Shown: positions 1 to 7,877 of the stretch, in pieces
Layout: the number at the start of each line of letters is the position of its first letter
How positions within the stretch are numbered: position 1 is the stretch's first letter
IMG/VR virus record: IMGVR_UViG_3300032073_000088
Location: 1-36,942 of that record
Source: a virus
Length of the DNA: 36,942 nt
Direction: 5' to 3' (one strand)
Made by a program: the position numbers and the translations under genes
The notes under the pieces: generated by a model
The model's database searches: none
Told to the model about the DNA's origin: nothing
The model's input: the letters and a program-made list of their open reading frames with translations, nothing else

Positions 1-2
1 GG

Positions 3-449
3 TGGACTTGTTTCGATGGTGGTGATAGTTATTCATGGCATAATCACAGTCAGTTTTTTCTTATAGCGACTTATTATGTAGCTAACGAATCTGAACATAG
101 CCCTATAGCATTTAGAAATCCTATGGGTAATTTAATTGAAGCCTGGCTACCTGGCAAAATGACAGGTGTAGACACGGAAGTTATTATTAAACCTCAAACA
201 GGAGATTTAATGATATGGCCTGCCTGGTTAGAACACTTTGTATATAATAAAACATTATGGGACTTAGAAAGACATAATGATCCAGATGCAAAGTTTCATA
301 GAGGTGGTAATTTTAACAAAGCAGTAGCAGGTGTAGATACAATAAATACACCGTACGATACTATAAGAAAGAGTATCACAATAAACTACATGAAACCAGC
401 AGAATTGTTTGGTTACATGGTAAAATATTTAGAAGGTAAAAATGAATAG
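3..449 (+). CDS. 2OG-Fe(II) oxygenase, phage type (partial, 5' end outside window)
   Basis: The frame is open from base 3 with no stop, so the gene starts before the window; the internal ATG at 123 is not the true start. The visible C-terminal part carries hallmarks of the phage 2OG-Fe(II) oxygenase family (PF13759 type). These are an early WHNHSQ segment followed by an aromatic strand, a 'FRNP' turn, the G-D-L-x-x-W-P-x-W-L-x-H strand that supplies the distal iron-binding histidine, and R-K-S near the end as the R-x-S motif for 2-oxoglutarate. Family members couple 2-oxoglutarate decarboxylation to hydroxylation of a substrate, which is unknown here. The 3' end overlaps the lysozyme gene by 8 bases, suggesting co-transcription. 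The fold assignment is fairly secure; the role is not. Confidence 0.72.
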   Translation, partial: WTCFDGGDSYSWHNHSQFFLIATYYVANESEHSPIAFRNPMGNLIEAWLPGKMTGVDTEVIIKPQTGDLMIWPAWLEHFVYNKTLWDLERHNDPDAKFHRGGNFNKAVAGVDTINTPYDTIRKSITINYMKPAELFGYMVKYLEGKNE

Positions 450-888
450 AGAAGCAGTATTTGAACAACTAAAAATAGACGAAGGAGTAGTAAATGAAAT
501 CTACCTTGACCACCTCGGTTATCCCACATTTGGAGTCGGTCACCTTGTCCTCGAAAGTGACCCGGAATTCGGAGGGGCAGTTGGAACACCAGTTACTGAA
601 GAAAGAGTCAGGACGTGTTTTGAAAGAGACCTTGATATTGCCGTTGGAGAGTGTGAACTATTATACGAAGATGGGATATTTGGAAACTTACCAGACGAGG
701 TCCAGCAAATCTTGGTTAATATGATGTTCAACATGGGAAGAACTAGATTATCTAAATTTAAGAAAATGCACGCAGCAATACTAGAAAGTGATTGGAAAAC
801 TGCTGCAGTAGAAGGAAGAGATAGTCGTTGGTATAACCAAGTTACTAAACGTGCTGAAAGATTAATGGTAAGACTAGAACAAGTCTAA
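442..888 (+). CDS. T4-type lysozyme (GH24 muramidase), stand-alone
   Basis: This 148-residue protein matches T4 lysozyme in length and layout. The triad is E14, D23 and T29, with the same 9- and 6-residue spacings as E11, D20 and T26 of T4. It also has the G-x-G-H-L loop and the C-terminal S-R-W-Y-N-Q segment followed by R-A. It cuts the MurNAc-GlcNAc bond of peptidoglycan. No signal peptide or membrane anchor is visible. The start at 442 has AAGG just upstream and overlaps the preceding gene. In T4, a lysozyme domain of this family is also inserted in the tail needle gp5. The gp5 in this window (9285) lacks it, so this protein could be either the endolysin or a separated tail lysozyme. The stop codon interlocks with that of the convergent gene. 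Confidence 0.93.
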   Translation: MNREAVFEQLKIDEGVVNEIYLDHLGYPTFGVGHLVLESDPEFGGAVGTPVTEERVRTCFERDLDIAVGECELLYEDGIFGNLPDEVQQILVNMMFNMGRTRLSKFKKMHAAILESDWKTAAVEGRDSRWYNQVTKRAERLMVRLEQV

Positions 889-3218
889 ACGATTTTATAA
901 TTATTTAATACTCTAGTCATACTAGAGTCTAGTGGGAACCTAGAATTAGCTTTCATTATAGCAGCAATAGCTTGAGAACTATCTCCACCGCCCGTTACAG
1001 TTGGTCCGCCAATATTAATAACTGGTTGATTTGCAGCCAATTCTAATCCATCAGATAAGTCTGTCATATTGCCTATTGCATCCGCTGTGGGGACTGTATC
1101 TACTTTAGCTTGTCCTGTAACAGCGTCTGTAGTCATACCAACATTTCCTGATGTATTCATTGCAACTTTTTCCATTGTTGCTTCTGTATTTCTCTTTTGA
1201 TCTTGTAAGTCCTCTAGGAAACTAATATCATCTGCTGATAAATCATCACCTTCTTCTGAGAGTAGTGATTGAATATTTTTATCAGTTCCTACTTCTTTCA
1301 TCTTTGCTCTATTAATTTTAGATTCGCCAAAAATAACTTTTTCAAATGCACCATCGATCTCTAATTTTTTTACTTCTTTTTCTGCATCGTTTGTTGTAAA
1401 CGCATCAGCAATGGCTGTGCCTGCGGAAGATGCTGCTACATAACCAACTCCTGCACCTACAACACCACCTACAACAGTTCCAACAGGTCCCGCAAATGTA
1501 CCTAATGCTGCTCCTACTTTAGCACCCGCAATTGCTCCTGCTGTTCCTGTAGCAAATCCAGATACATTCTCCGCTCTATCAGCATCAGCGCTGTCCTCAG
1601 AATACAGTTCTCCTGTTCTAGTATCAATAGCGGTTTCATCTCCTGCTTGGGCTCTTTCTAATAAGTCCCTTTGTTCCATATCATCTTTAACTCTGAAACC
1701 CGCATCTAGTGCAATGGCTCCTACACCAAGAGCTCTTCCTGCAAATCTAGCAGCTTTAGATAATCCACTTGGCGGTTTAACATCGTCTGCTACATCTGTT
1801 ACAGTCTTTGTCATGTTTTGTATTGTTTGTCCTTGTGGACTATTAGTAGGGAACCATTTACCTGACTTAGCTTGAACTGATGGGACACCTTTAGGAGGTG
1901 TTGTAAATCCTCCTCTAGGAACTTTAACATTTGTCGGAGGTTTGCCTGGTCTTGTTGTTACCTGTGGTGTACGAGTCCTGACATTTCTTGGAGTCCTAGT
2001 TTGTGGAGTCCTAGTTTGTCCTGGCCTCATTGGTGGGCCCATTGGCATATCCATACCTCCACCACCTTGCATATCTGCAAGTAGATCTCTTATTTCTTCT
2101 AGAACCTCTAATTGTTTTTCTTGTATTGATTCTGTGTCTTGTCCTGTTCTTGATCCTACTAATGCCTTTCTAGGATCAATCTTTTCAGGATCACGTTTTT
2201 GAAAATCTTCTCCTTTTAAAAACGCCTCTAAACTATCGCTTACACTCTTTTGATCTTGCCTGGATACTTCGCCTTGTATTAGTTCTTGTTTTTCTTTCTC
2301 ATTTATGTCATCTTGAGATGTAATCATTTGACCGAATTTACTATTATTTAACTTGTCAATAAATCCACTCATCAATCCGCCTGCAGCACCTTTTGCTGTA
2401 AAGTCATCACCTTGGCTAATATTAAACATCTCTTTAAAGTTTTGACCAGAAAAGAATCCTTGATTTTGTGTTCCTTTCATTAGTGCGTCTGTATCTAAAC
2501 CACTATTAATACCTGTTCTTTGTTCGTACGCAGCTAGTTTTGCTATTTCATCTTTTGCTTCTTTACTATCACCTGATGTCTCTTGTTTTCTTGTAGCTTC
2601 TAATACTCGATTTATTCTTTTAACTAGGTCGCCTTCACCTTCTTTGTCTCTTAGTATTGCTTGTTCTAATGCAGTTGAATCTGCTTGTGCCATTAATTTT
2701 AAGTTAGCGGACGCTCCGCCTTTTATAGCATCAGATGATATTTTTGTGGGCATTATATTACCCATTACTTGCGCTAAGCCCTGTGCTCTAGCTCCTGTTT
2801 CTTGTGGACGACTATCATTTCCGGGTATGTTATCAGGATCATTATCAAAAGGTTCGCCACCACCGGTGTCTCTTACACCACCTTCTACTTTTCTGTGTAG
2901 GCTATCTAGACTAGCTTCTATTCTTTTACGACTTTCCTTAGCACCTTTGTTGTGCCTTTGTTCTTGCTCAATACCTTTTGTATTGGCCTTCGCAACTTCA
3001 TCAAGCTTTCTATCAGATTCACGTCTTTGTAACATATCCCCAACCTGTGTAATGTTAAGGATTTTATTACTCTTTGCGTGTCCCTCAATGTCCTCTATTT
3101 TTGACGCAATATCTCCAGCAAAATTACCTAAATCTTCTTTAGTTTCCGAATGAAGTTTCCTAAGATCTTCATTATCGGTTGCATCTGATATTGCCTTTTT
3201 TATGTCCTTTTCGTCCAT
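885..3218 (-). CDS. Large virion protein, tape-measure candidate
   Basis: A 777-residue protein that I do not recognise by sequence. It begins with a charged, helix-rich, coiled-coil-like region (about 1-120). A Pro/Arg/Thr-rich linker full of RTP repeats lies around 388-445, and a glycine-zipper hydrophobic stretch around 553-603. It sits directly downstream of gp26 and gp51, the part of the T4 map (26-51-27-28-29) that leads into the tape measure gp29. Length, helical start and a hydrophobic glycine-rich segment suit a tape measure. By the usual rule of about 1.5 A per residue it would span roughly 115 nm, plausible for a myovirus tail. A different hub or internal virion protein remains possible. 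The ATG at 3218 lies a few bases beyond the gp51 stop. Confidence 0.45.
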   Translation of the reverse strand: MDEKDIKKAISDATDNEDLRKLHSETKEDLGNFAGDIASKIEDIEGHAKSNKILNITQVGDMLQRRESDRKLDEVAKANTKGIEQEQRHNKGAKESRKRIEASLDSLHRKVEGGVRDTGGGEPFDNDPDNIPGNDSRPQETGARAQGLAQVMGNIMPTKISSDAIKGGASANLKLMAQADSTALEQAILRDKEGEGDLVKRINRVLEATRKQETSGDSKEAKDEIAKLAAYEQRTGINSGLDTDALMKGTQNQGFFSGQNFKEMFNISQGDDFTAKGAAGGLMSGFIDKLNNSKFGQMITSQDDINEKEKQELIQGEVSRQDQKSVSDSLEAFLKGEDFQKRDPEKIDPRKALVGSRTGQDTESIQEKQLEVLEEIRDLLADMQGGGGMDMPMGPPMRPGQTRTPQTRTPRNVRTRTPQVTTRPGKPPTNVKVPRGGFTTPPKGVPSVQAKSGKWFPTNSPQGQTIQNMTKTVTDVADDVKPPSGLSKAARFAGRALGVGAIALDAGFRVKDDMEQRDLLERAQAGDETAIDTRTGELYSEDSADADRAENVSGFATGTAGAIAGAKVGAALGTFAGPVGTVVGGVVGAGVGYVAASSAGTAIADAFTTNDAEKEVKKLEIDGAFEKVIFGESKINRAKMKEVGTDKNIQSLLSEEGDDLSADDISFLEDLQDQKRNTEATMEKVAMNTSGNVGMTTDAVTGQAKVDTVPTADAIGNMTDLSDGLELAANQPVINIGGPTVTGGGDSSQAIAAIMKANSRFPLDSSMTRVLNNYKIV

Positions 3219-3223
3219 TTACT

Positions 3224-3415
3224 TTATCCGCTTTGTTTCGCTCTCGCTTGTGACCTCTCGGCCTTTTTATTTAAATGTTCTACTAAATATGTTATATAAA
3301 CTTCTCTTTCCCAAGGCATCATATTCTCCAACTCTGTTAAACTATAATTATGTTCTTGCATTAACAAAAAATTTGTCTTATAGTAGTTTTCAAGATTCTC
3401 CTGAGAAAGAGTCAT
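3224..3415 (-). CDS. gp51: Baseplate hub assembly protein gp51-like
   Basis: A 63-residue protein containing the segment L-M-Q-E-H ... L-x-x-L-E-N-M-M-P-W-E-R-E-V-Y, which recalls T4-type gp51, a catalyst of hub assembly not found in the finished virion. Position supports this: as in T4, the gene follows gp26 immediately, here overlapping its stop by 4 bases (3412-3415). The C-terminus is basic (K-K-A-E-R-S-Q-A-R-A-K). Similar short E/L-rich motifs occur in other tail assembly chaperones, so the exact role rests on gene order. Confidence 0.68.
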   Translation of the reverse strand: MTLSQENLENYYKTNFLLMQEHNYSLTELENMMPWEREVYITYLVEHLNKKAERSQARAKQSG

Positions 3416-4095
3416 GCGAAAAAATGTTCTGCACCATTAATGTTAATTGTATTATCAGTATCACATTCAGGACACTTATAATTAACCTCATGTGACATCA
3501 TTGGCATACTGTCAAAATATTCTAACATCTCATTGTATGCCGCTACCGGTAAACTATCTATAAATTGTTCAATTTCTTCTGGTGTTTCATCTTCTACAGT
3601 AATAGTTTCTTCTCCTACTGTTACAGATGCTAGACATGCTTTAATATAATCAAACATATCGCCTGAACCATTTACAGTATCATTGACAGTAGGGTATTTT
3701 AATTGTAATACAATACCTCCATCTAAATCTAATCTACCTGTTTTCATTTCTCCCACAATATCCAAATCTTCTAACTTTAATTCATAAGGAATTTTGTGTT
3801 CACAGTTTCCACAAATTAAAGTGAATTGCTGTGTTCCTGTTACAGACTTTTCTTTACAACGTATGAACAAATGTTGTAAATCAAACATTGTAATTTTGCC
3901 TGCGTCCACTTTTCCAAATGAACAATTTTGTACTACTGTTTTACAAGCTTGTACCATATCTTCGAATTGTCCGCCCTCATTTGCTAACATAAGAACTTTC
4001 TCTTCCTTTACCAACCATGGTCTAAAAGTAAAGCGCTTTCCTGTCGACGGTACCTTTAATTCAAATGTTGGCGTATCAATTTTTGGTAATGCCAT
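3412..4095 (-). CDS. gp26: Baseplate hub subunit gp26
   Basis: This 227-residue protein fits the T4 gp26 family (T4 baseplate protein, PF12322 type). It has an N-terminal P-S-T-G-K-x-F-x-F-R-P-W-L-V-K-E-E-K segment and a central D-L-Q-H-L-F-I-R-C motif. Two C-x-x-C pairs (C95/C98 and C208/C211) could form a zinc-ribbon-like site. Gp26 is part of the central hub around the needle. The start is supported by AGGAG (4106-4102) at good spacing. The gene lies between gp54 and gp51 in a minus-strand operon; 26-51 adjacency is conserved with T4. Confidence 0.85.
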   Translation of the reverse strand: MALPKIDTPTFELKVPSTGKRFTFRPWLVKEEKVLMLANEGGQFEDMVQACKTVVQNCSFGKVDAGKITMFDLQHLFIRCKEKSVTGTQQFTLICGNCEHKIPYELKLEDLDIVGEMKTGRLDLDGGIVLQLKYPTVNDTVNGSGDMFDYIKACLASVTVGEETITVEDETPEEIEQFIDSLPVAAYNEMLEYFDSMPMMSHEVNYKCPECDTDNTININGAEHFFA

Positions 4096-4117
4096 AATTT
4101 TCTCCTATAATATATCT

Positions 4118-4918
4118 CTATGTGCCACCTGATCCATTTTGTAATTTTGGATCTTGATTCTTTTCTTTATTTTGTTTTTCCTCTTCCGAACCTCTAAACA
4201 GATTTAATACCCAATCTCTTACAGCTGTTCTTGTGGAGTTTTCTTCTGCTCCGCCTGTAGGATTAAAGTTATCGGGTTTACCAATGCCTACTGTAATAGC
4301 AGTAGACTCCCAATATGCTGCTGAGACAATAAGTGTTGCTCTAGCTATGCCAGAGTTACCCATTGACAACGGTATAAGGTTAAGGACTTTGGGTGTAACT
4401 TCATGTAATACCCATGCTTTTCTGTAACGATCTTTCATGTCTAAAGATGCAATTGTAACTCTACCCCAAGTATCTGCTGGGTATGCAACTTGTTTGGATG
4501 TAGGATCTACACAATGTGCCATCCATCTTTCAAACTGTTCTCTTAATCTCCAATCAACATCACAATAAAAAGTTAAATTGATTTCGTTACCTAAGAACCC
4601 TATATTATTGTTTCTGTAATGTGTCCAGGGTCCTAAATTAAATTCTTTGTTTGTTAATACCATACCAGGTATTTGGACTTCTTCACAATATATGGAAAAG
4701 TCACTTACTAATTCTCTATCGCTTTTTCCTTCGCCTGACATTGAGGGAGGAAACGATACCTGTACCTCAAATCTTTCTGAACGTGCTAATTGCCTACGTC
4801 TGATTTCAGACATAAACGAAGTAGCGTCCCAACGCTGATTACCTAACTGGGTAACTGGTCCTTCTATTTCTTCATCGCCTACTTTTACTGAAGGTCTTTT
4901 TAAATCAAACCATCCCAT
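4118..4918 (-). CDS. gp54: Baseplate tail-tube initiator gp54 (gp19-fold)
   Basis: This 266-residue protein has the tail-tube fold signature shared by T4 gp19 and gp54. The signature includes R-F-E-V-Q-V-S-F-P near residue 48, C-E-E-V-Q-I-P-G-M-V-L-T, then N-L-T-F-Y-C-D-V-D and F-E-R-W. The baseplate setting, the extra acidic/Gln-rich tail (about 225-266) and the lack of adjacent sheath or tube genes favour the initiator gp54 over the repeating tube protein gp19. Gp54 caps the hub and starts tube polymerisation together with gp48. A G-rich ribosome site (GGGGAG) precedes the ATG, which overlaps the upstream stop as TAATG. Confidence 0.72.
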   Translation of the reverse strand: MGWFDLKRPSVKVGDEEIEGPVTQLGNQRWDATSFMSEIRRRQLARSERFEVQVSFPPSMSGEGKSDRELVSDFSIYCEEVQIPGMVLTNKEFNLGPWTHYRNNNIGFLGNEINLTFYCDVDWRLREQFERWMAHCVDPTSKQVAYPADTWGRVTIASLDMKDRYRKAWVLHEVTPKVLNLIPLSMGNSGIARATLIVSAAYWESTAITVGIGKPDNFNPTGGAEENSTRTAVRDWVLNLFRGSEEEKQNKEKNQDPKLQNGSGGT

Positions 4919-5535
4919 TATAAACTCCCCATACCTACACTAGGTTTTTTCTTTCTTTGTTCTTCTAACATTGTTTTTCTATAAACAGTTCTATCTGTTG
5001 CTCCGGTAAATTGTTGAGTTGGTAAAAATACTGCTGAACGCCAATGTATTGGATTTACCTTATAAAATCTACTTGTAACCTGACCAAAAATATATTTTTT
5101 AACAGCATTTTTAATCTGCGGAAATTGTGAGTATCGTTTTACAATTTGCCAGCTAGCGTTTAATTGTGCTTTTTCATCAGTAAGTTTTTCCGTTGTTTCT
5201 CTTAATGCCCCTAAAACTTCTGCTCTAAATAAGGGCGGTAAATAATGTAAGTTTATACCACTAAATCCTCCTATATTAGGAAGTGGCTCTATAATTATTG
5301 ATAAAGGAAATTTATCATAATAAGGTAAAGTTTCTGCGTGTTTAGCATCGTATGTAAACATCATCATATTACCTGAATCAATACTTGTTTCAAATGAACC
5401 TAAGTCAGAACTAAAAACTGATTGAGGACTATTTACTCCATCAGCAAATTGCCTAACTGCGTTGATATACCAGCGATCTGAACGTTCTACATCGCCGGCT
5501 TCAAGTCTAATCTGTCTGAACTCGTTGGTTGCCAT
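4918..5535 (-). CDS. Conserved T4-like virion structural protein
   Basis: A 205-residue protein with a motif common in marine T4-like phages: F-T-Y-D-A-K ... L-P-Y-Y-D-K-F-P-L, then G-x-N-L-H-Y-L-P-P, then a W-R-S-A-V-F-L-P strand near residue 165 and a basic C-terminus. I know it as an uncharacterised virion protein. Its place next to gp4 suggests a head-tail joining or DNA-end role like T4 gp2 or gp3, but no residue proves this. The ATG sits exactly where a transcript from the TATAAATA at 5548-5541 would begin, and no Shine-Dalgarno sequence is present, so a leaderless late mRNA is predicted. Confidence 0.6.
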   Translation of the reverse strand: MATNEFRQIRLEAGDVERSDRWYINAVRQFADGVNSPQSVFSSDLGSFETSIDSGNMMMFTYDAKHAETLPYYDKFPLSIIIEPLPNIGGFSGINLHYLPPLFRAEVLGALRETTEKLTDEKAQLNASWQIVKRYSQFPQIKNAVKKYIFGQVTSRFYKVNPIHWRSAVFLPTQQFTGATDRTVYRKTMLEEQRKKKPSVGMGSL

Positions 5536-5540
5536 GTAAG

Positions 5541-5548
5541 TATTTATA
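5541..5548 (-). promoter_or_regulatory. T4-type late promoter, leaderless arrangement
   Basis: TATAAATA on the minus strand, followed by 5 bases (CTTAC) and then the ATG at 5535. In T4 the element covers about -13 to -6, which puts +1 on the A of the start codon. Confidence 0.65.
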
Positions 5549-5550
5549 AG

Positions 5551-5997
5551 TTAAATGCCAAGTTCTTTTTCAGTTACAAGCATAAAAGTTAAATTCTTTT
5601 CTTTACAAAATATCTCTGCTGACTTCCATTTTGCCTCATTTACAGCATAATTAGCAACTTCCTGTAAATACCTTTTTGTTTTTCTTCTTTTTTCTGGGGG
5701 CTTTGTAAAGCGTTTGGGTTTAACTTCTATTAGATATGCTTTCTTATGACCGGTTTTATCAGTTACTTCTACATAAAAGTCTACGAAATATTTGTGTATT
5801 CTGTTATCCATAGGGTTACGATAAGGTATCGCTATTTCCTCTGATACCCATCCTGTTACGGATTCATTCTTATCACACCAATTCATAAACTTTAGTTCGT
5901 AACTTGAACGATAAGTTATATTCGTGACATTACCTAAATATTTAGAATAATTTTTAGGTATGAACTTTCCTTTATATATTTCTTTAGCGTAGACCAT
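5551..5997 (-). CDS. gp4: Head completion nuclease gp4
   Basis: This 148-residue protein is a clear match to T4 gp4 (150 residues). It has K-F-I-P-K-N-x-S-K-Y near the start, I-T-Y-R-S-S-Y-E-x-K-F around residues 27-37, and a TnsA-like nuclease core with E34, D73 and E91-V-K93 (the I-E-V-K-P-K strand). A basic segment follows, and the protein ends in L-T-F-M-L-V-T-E. Gp4 acts late in head maturation, before tail attachment, and has a PD-(D/E)XK nuclease fold. It is the first gene of the minus-strand late operon and lies just downstream of the late promoter at 6028-6021. No Shine-Dalgarno sequence is seen in the short leader. Confidence 0.88.
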   Translation of the reverse strand: MVYAKEIYKGKFIPKNYSKYLGNVTNITYRSSYELKFMNWCDKNESVTGWVSEEIAIPYRNPMDNRIHKYFVDFYVEVTDKTGHKKAYLIEVKPKRFTKPPEKRRKTKRYLQEVANYAVNEAKWKSAEIFCKEKNLTFMLVTEKELGI

Positions 5998-6004
5998 ATA
6001 AATA
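5997..6004 (+). promoter_or_regulatory. T4-type late promoter driving gp48 operon
   Basis: A perfect TATAAATA, with predicted +1 near 6010. The leader to the ATG at 6034 is about 24 bases and includes AGAGG at 6016-6020. The element overlaps the start codon of gp4 on the other strand. Confidence 0.7.
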
Positions 6005-6020
6005 AAGTATTAACTAGAGG

Positions 6021-6028
6021 TATTTATA
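6021..6028 (-). promoter_or_regulatory. T4-type late promoter driving gp4 operon
   Basis: TATAAATA on the minus strand (TATTTATA on plus), with predicted +1 near 6015, about 18 bases upstream of the gp4 ATG. It lies face-to-face with the plus-strand element at 5997-6004. Confidence 0.7.
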
Positions 6029-6033
6029 GTACA

Positions 6034-7353
6034 ATGACTAAGAACATTAGAGACGGCGGTCAAGGTTCAGGAGGCCCAACTGATGGTTGGAAACGAACTA
6101 ATGACGCACAATCGGGCAGAGAATTAGGAGGACCCGGCGGTGAAAATGTCGCATACCCATCAGGAACAGGACGAGGAGCAGATTTAGGAGCGCTTGCAAG
6201 TGTTTATCCTCAAGACTTATTCCAAGGTAATCAAATTAATGCAGTAGGTTTCTATATAATATCTAAAAAGAAGTTAGGTTCAGGCGAATCAAATAGAGGT
6301 GTAGCACTATCAGGTGCAGGATCAACCAAAGCAGGTGTAAATGCCAAAGCAGCAGCAGATAATTATTTGGCAGATTATTTTAAAGGCGATAAAGAAAGCG
6401 CAAGTGAAGGTAACAGAGCAGATGCAGACACATTCGGATCTGTTGCAACGGGTGCTTTTGGAGCGGCAGCATTATCAGTAGTTGCTTCAGGTTCTCAAAT
6501 AGGAGACGCATTTTCTACTACACAAAAAGCAATAGGTACAGGTATTGGTGTAGCTGCGGGTGTTGCAATGATTAATCCTTCAACAAGTAAACTATTCAGA
6601 AGTAATGTTGGAGAATTTACATCTCAAGGAATATACTTATATGTTCCGCAATCAATTATAACTGCTTACCAGGCCAACTATGATGAAACAGAATTGGGTA
6701 TGGCAGGTATGCTAACAGGCGGTTTAGATTTTAACATGGCAGAATTAGGAGAAGCATTAGGATCAGCAGGTAGAGGACTAATAGGTTCAGCTGCCAACTT
6801 ACCTAGAGCTTTAGGAGTAAATGCAGACTTTGCATCAGCATTACAAGCAACAAGTAAATTAGCGGACAACCCATATAAAGAACAATTATTTAGAAGTATG
6901 GGATTTAGGAAGTTTAGTTTTCAATATATTTTCTCTCCTAAAAATGCTGATGAAATGACACAAGTAGAACAAATTATTAAAATATTTAAATTTCATATGC
7001 ACCCGGACGCGTCTCCCGAAAGTGTATTTTTACAATATCCATCAGAATTTGTAATTGAGTTTTTAAGAACAGAACCTGGAAAACCACCCCCGCCCGCTGA
7101 AGACGCTAATGATAATACTGAAGAAGATGGAGATAAAGAACCACCTACACCGCCAGCAAATGAGGTAGTTAGAAATCCTAACTTGCCTAGAATAGCAAAC
7201 TGTGCTTTAACTAATGTAAAAGTTACATACGGACCAGATGGTTTCTTTACAACATTTAAAGGCTCAGGTGGTAAAGCAACAGAAATAACAATGGAACTTC
7301 AATTTACAGAACTCGAAGTTCTTACAGGCGAACATATTAAGGCAGGATTCTAA
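6034..7353 (+). CDS. gp48: Baseplate tail-tube cap gp48
   Basis: A 439-residue protein; T4 gp48 has 364. It ends with the strand pattern typical of the gp48/tube-cap family: A-L-T-N-V-K-V-T-Y-G-P-D-G ... E-I-T-M-E-L-Q-F-T-E-L-E-V-L-T ... G-F, matching the T4 gp48 ending. The middle holds F-R-S-M-G-F-R-K-F-S-F-Q-Y, another tube-fold strand. The N-terminal 60 residues are Gly-rich, an Ala/Gly-rich stretch covers about 110-190, and a Pro/Glu/Asp-rich linker lies near 350-375. Gp48 binds the hub and nucleates the tail tube with gp54. The stop overlaps the gp53 start (TAATG). Confidence 0.75.
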   Translation: MTKNIRDGGQGSGGPTDGWKRTNDAQSGRELGGPGGENVAYPSGTGRGADLGALASVYPQDLFQGNQINAVGFYIISKKKLGSGESNRGVALSGAGSTKAGVNAKAAADNYLADYFKGDKESASEGNRADADTFGSVATGAFGAAALSVVASGSQIGDAFSTTQKAIGTGIGVAAGVAMINPSTSKLFRSNVGEFTSQGIYLYVPQSIITAYQANYDETELGMAGMLTGGLDFNMAELGEALGSAGRGLIGSAANLPRALGVNADFASALQATSKLADNPYKEQLFRSMGFRKFSFQYIFSPKNADEMTQVEQIIKIFKFHMHPDASPESVFLQYPSEFVIEFLRTEPGKPPPPAEDANDNTEEDGDKEPPTPPANEVVRNPNLPRIANCALTNVKVTYGPDGFFTTFKGSGGKATEITMELQFTELEVLTGEHIKAGF

Positions 7354-7868
7354 TGTATTTTAAATATTTCCCAAAAACAATGTACTCATATACAAAAGCT
7401 GGAAAGAAAGAATTCACAGCGGTAACAGATATATTTAGAAGAGTTATTGTAAACCAATTTATACCTGACGCATCTAGATTAAGAAAACATTATGTGGGAG
7501 ATGGAGATACACCAGAAATTTTATCACATAAATTATATGGAACAACAGATTATCATTGGGTAATATTATTAATTAATAACATTGTAGACGTGAACAAAGA
7601 ATGGCCTTTAGCACAAGAAGACTTAGTAACATATTGCGAAGACAAATATGGAGTTAATAATATTAAAGACGTACATCATTACGTCCTAGCATCAGACGAT
7701 ACAATTATTGTAGATTGGGATGCTGGTTTAGTGTCAAATGGAACTTACAAAGAAGTTACCAATTTTGAATATGAGGAAAATTTGAACGAGGAGAAAAGAC
7801 AAATATTAGTCTTAGGAAGTGAATATATATTCAGTATAAAATCTCAGTTCAAAAAATTAATTAAGTAA
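7353..7868 (+). CDS. gp53: Baseplate wedge subunit gp53
   Basis: A 171-residue protein with the gp53 family signature (T4 gp53: 196 residues). An aromatic-rich start (Y-F-K-Y-F-P) is followed by a LysM-like L-S-H-K-L-Y-G-T-T-D-Y-H-W-V-I-L-L-I-N-N segment at about residues 56-76, and then E-W-P-L. Gp53 clamps neighbouring wedges around the hub in the assembled baseplate. It is translationally coupled to gp48. The C-terminal part after residue 100 is less conserved. Confidence 0.87.
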   Translation: MYFKYFPKTMYSYTKAGKKEFTAVTDIFRRVIVNQFIPDASRLRKHYVGDGDTPEILSHKLYGTTDYHWVILLINNIVDVNKEWPLAQEDLVTYCEDKYGVNNIKDVHHYVLASDDTIIVDWDAGLVSNGTYKEVTNFEYEENLNEEKRQILVLGSEYIFSIKSQFKKLIK

Positions 7869-7877
7869 GGTTAAATA

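Noticed and set aside
123-449. ATG 123 as a true start of the first gene
   Set aside because: The same frame is open to base 3 and upstream codons encode conserved oxygenase residues, so the gene is cut by the window edge.
2644-3153. Antisense open frame of 169 codons inside the 777-residue gene
   Set aside because: Composition mirrors the opposite strand (Ser/Leu/Cys-rich), no ribosome site is seen, and the minus-strand frame has coherent linkers and helices.
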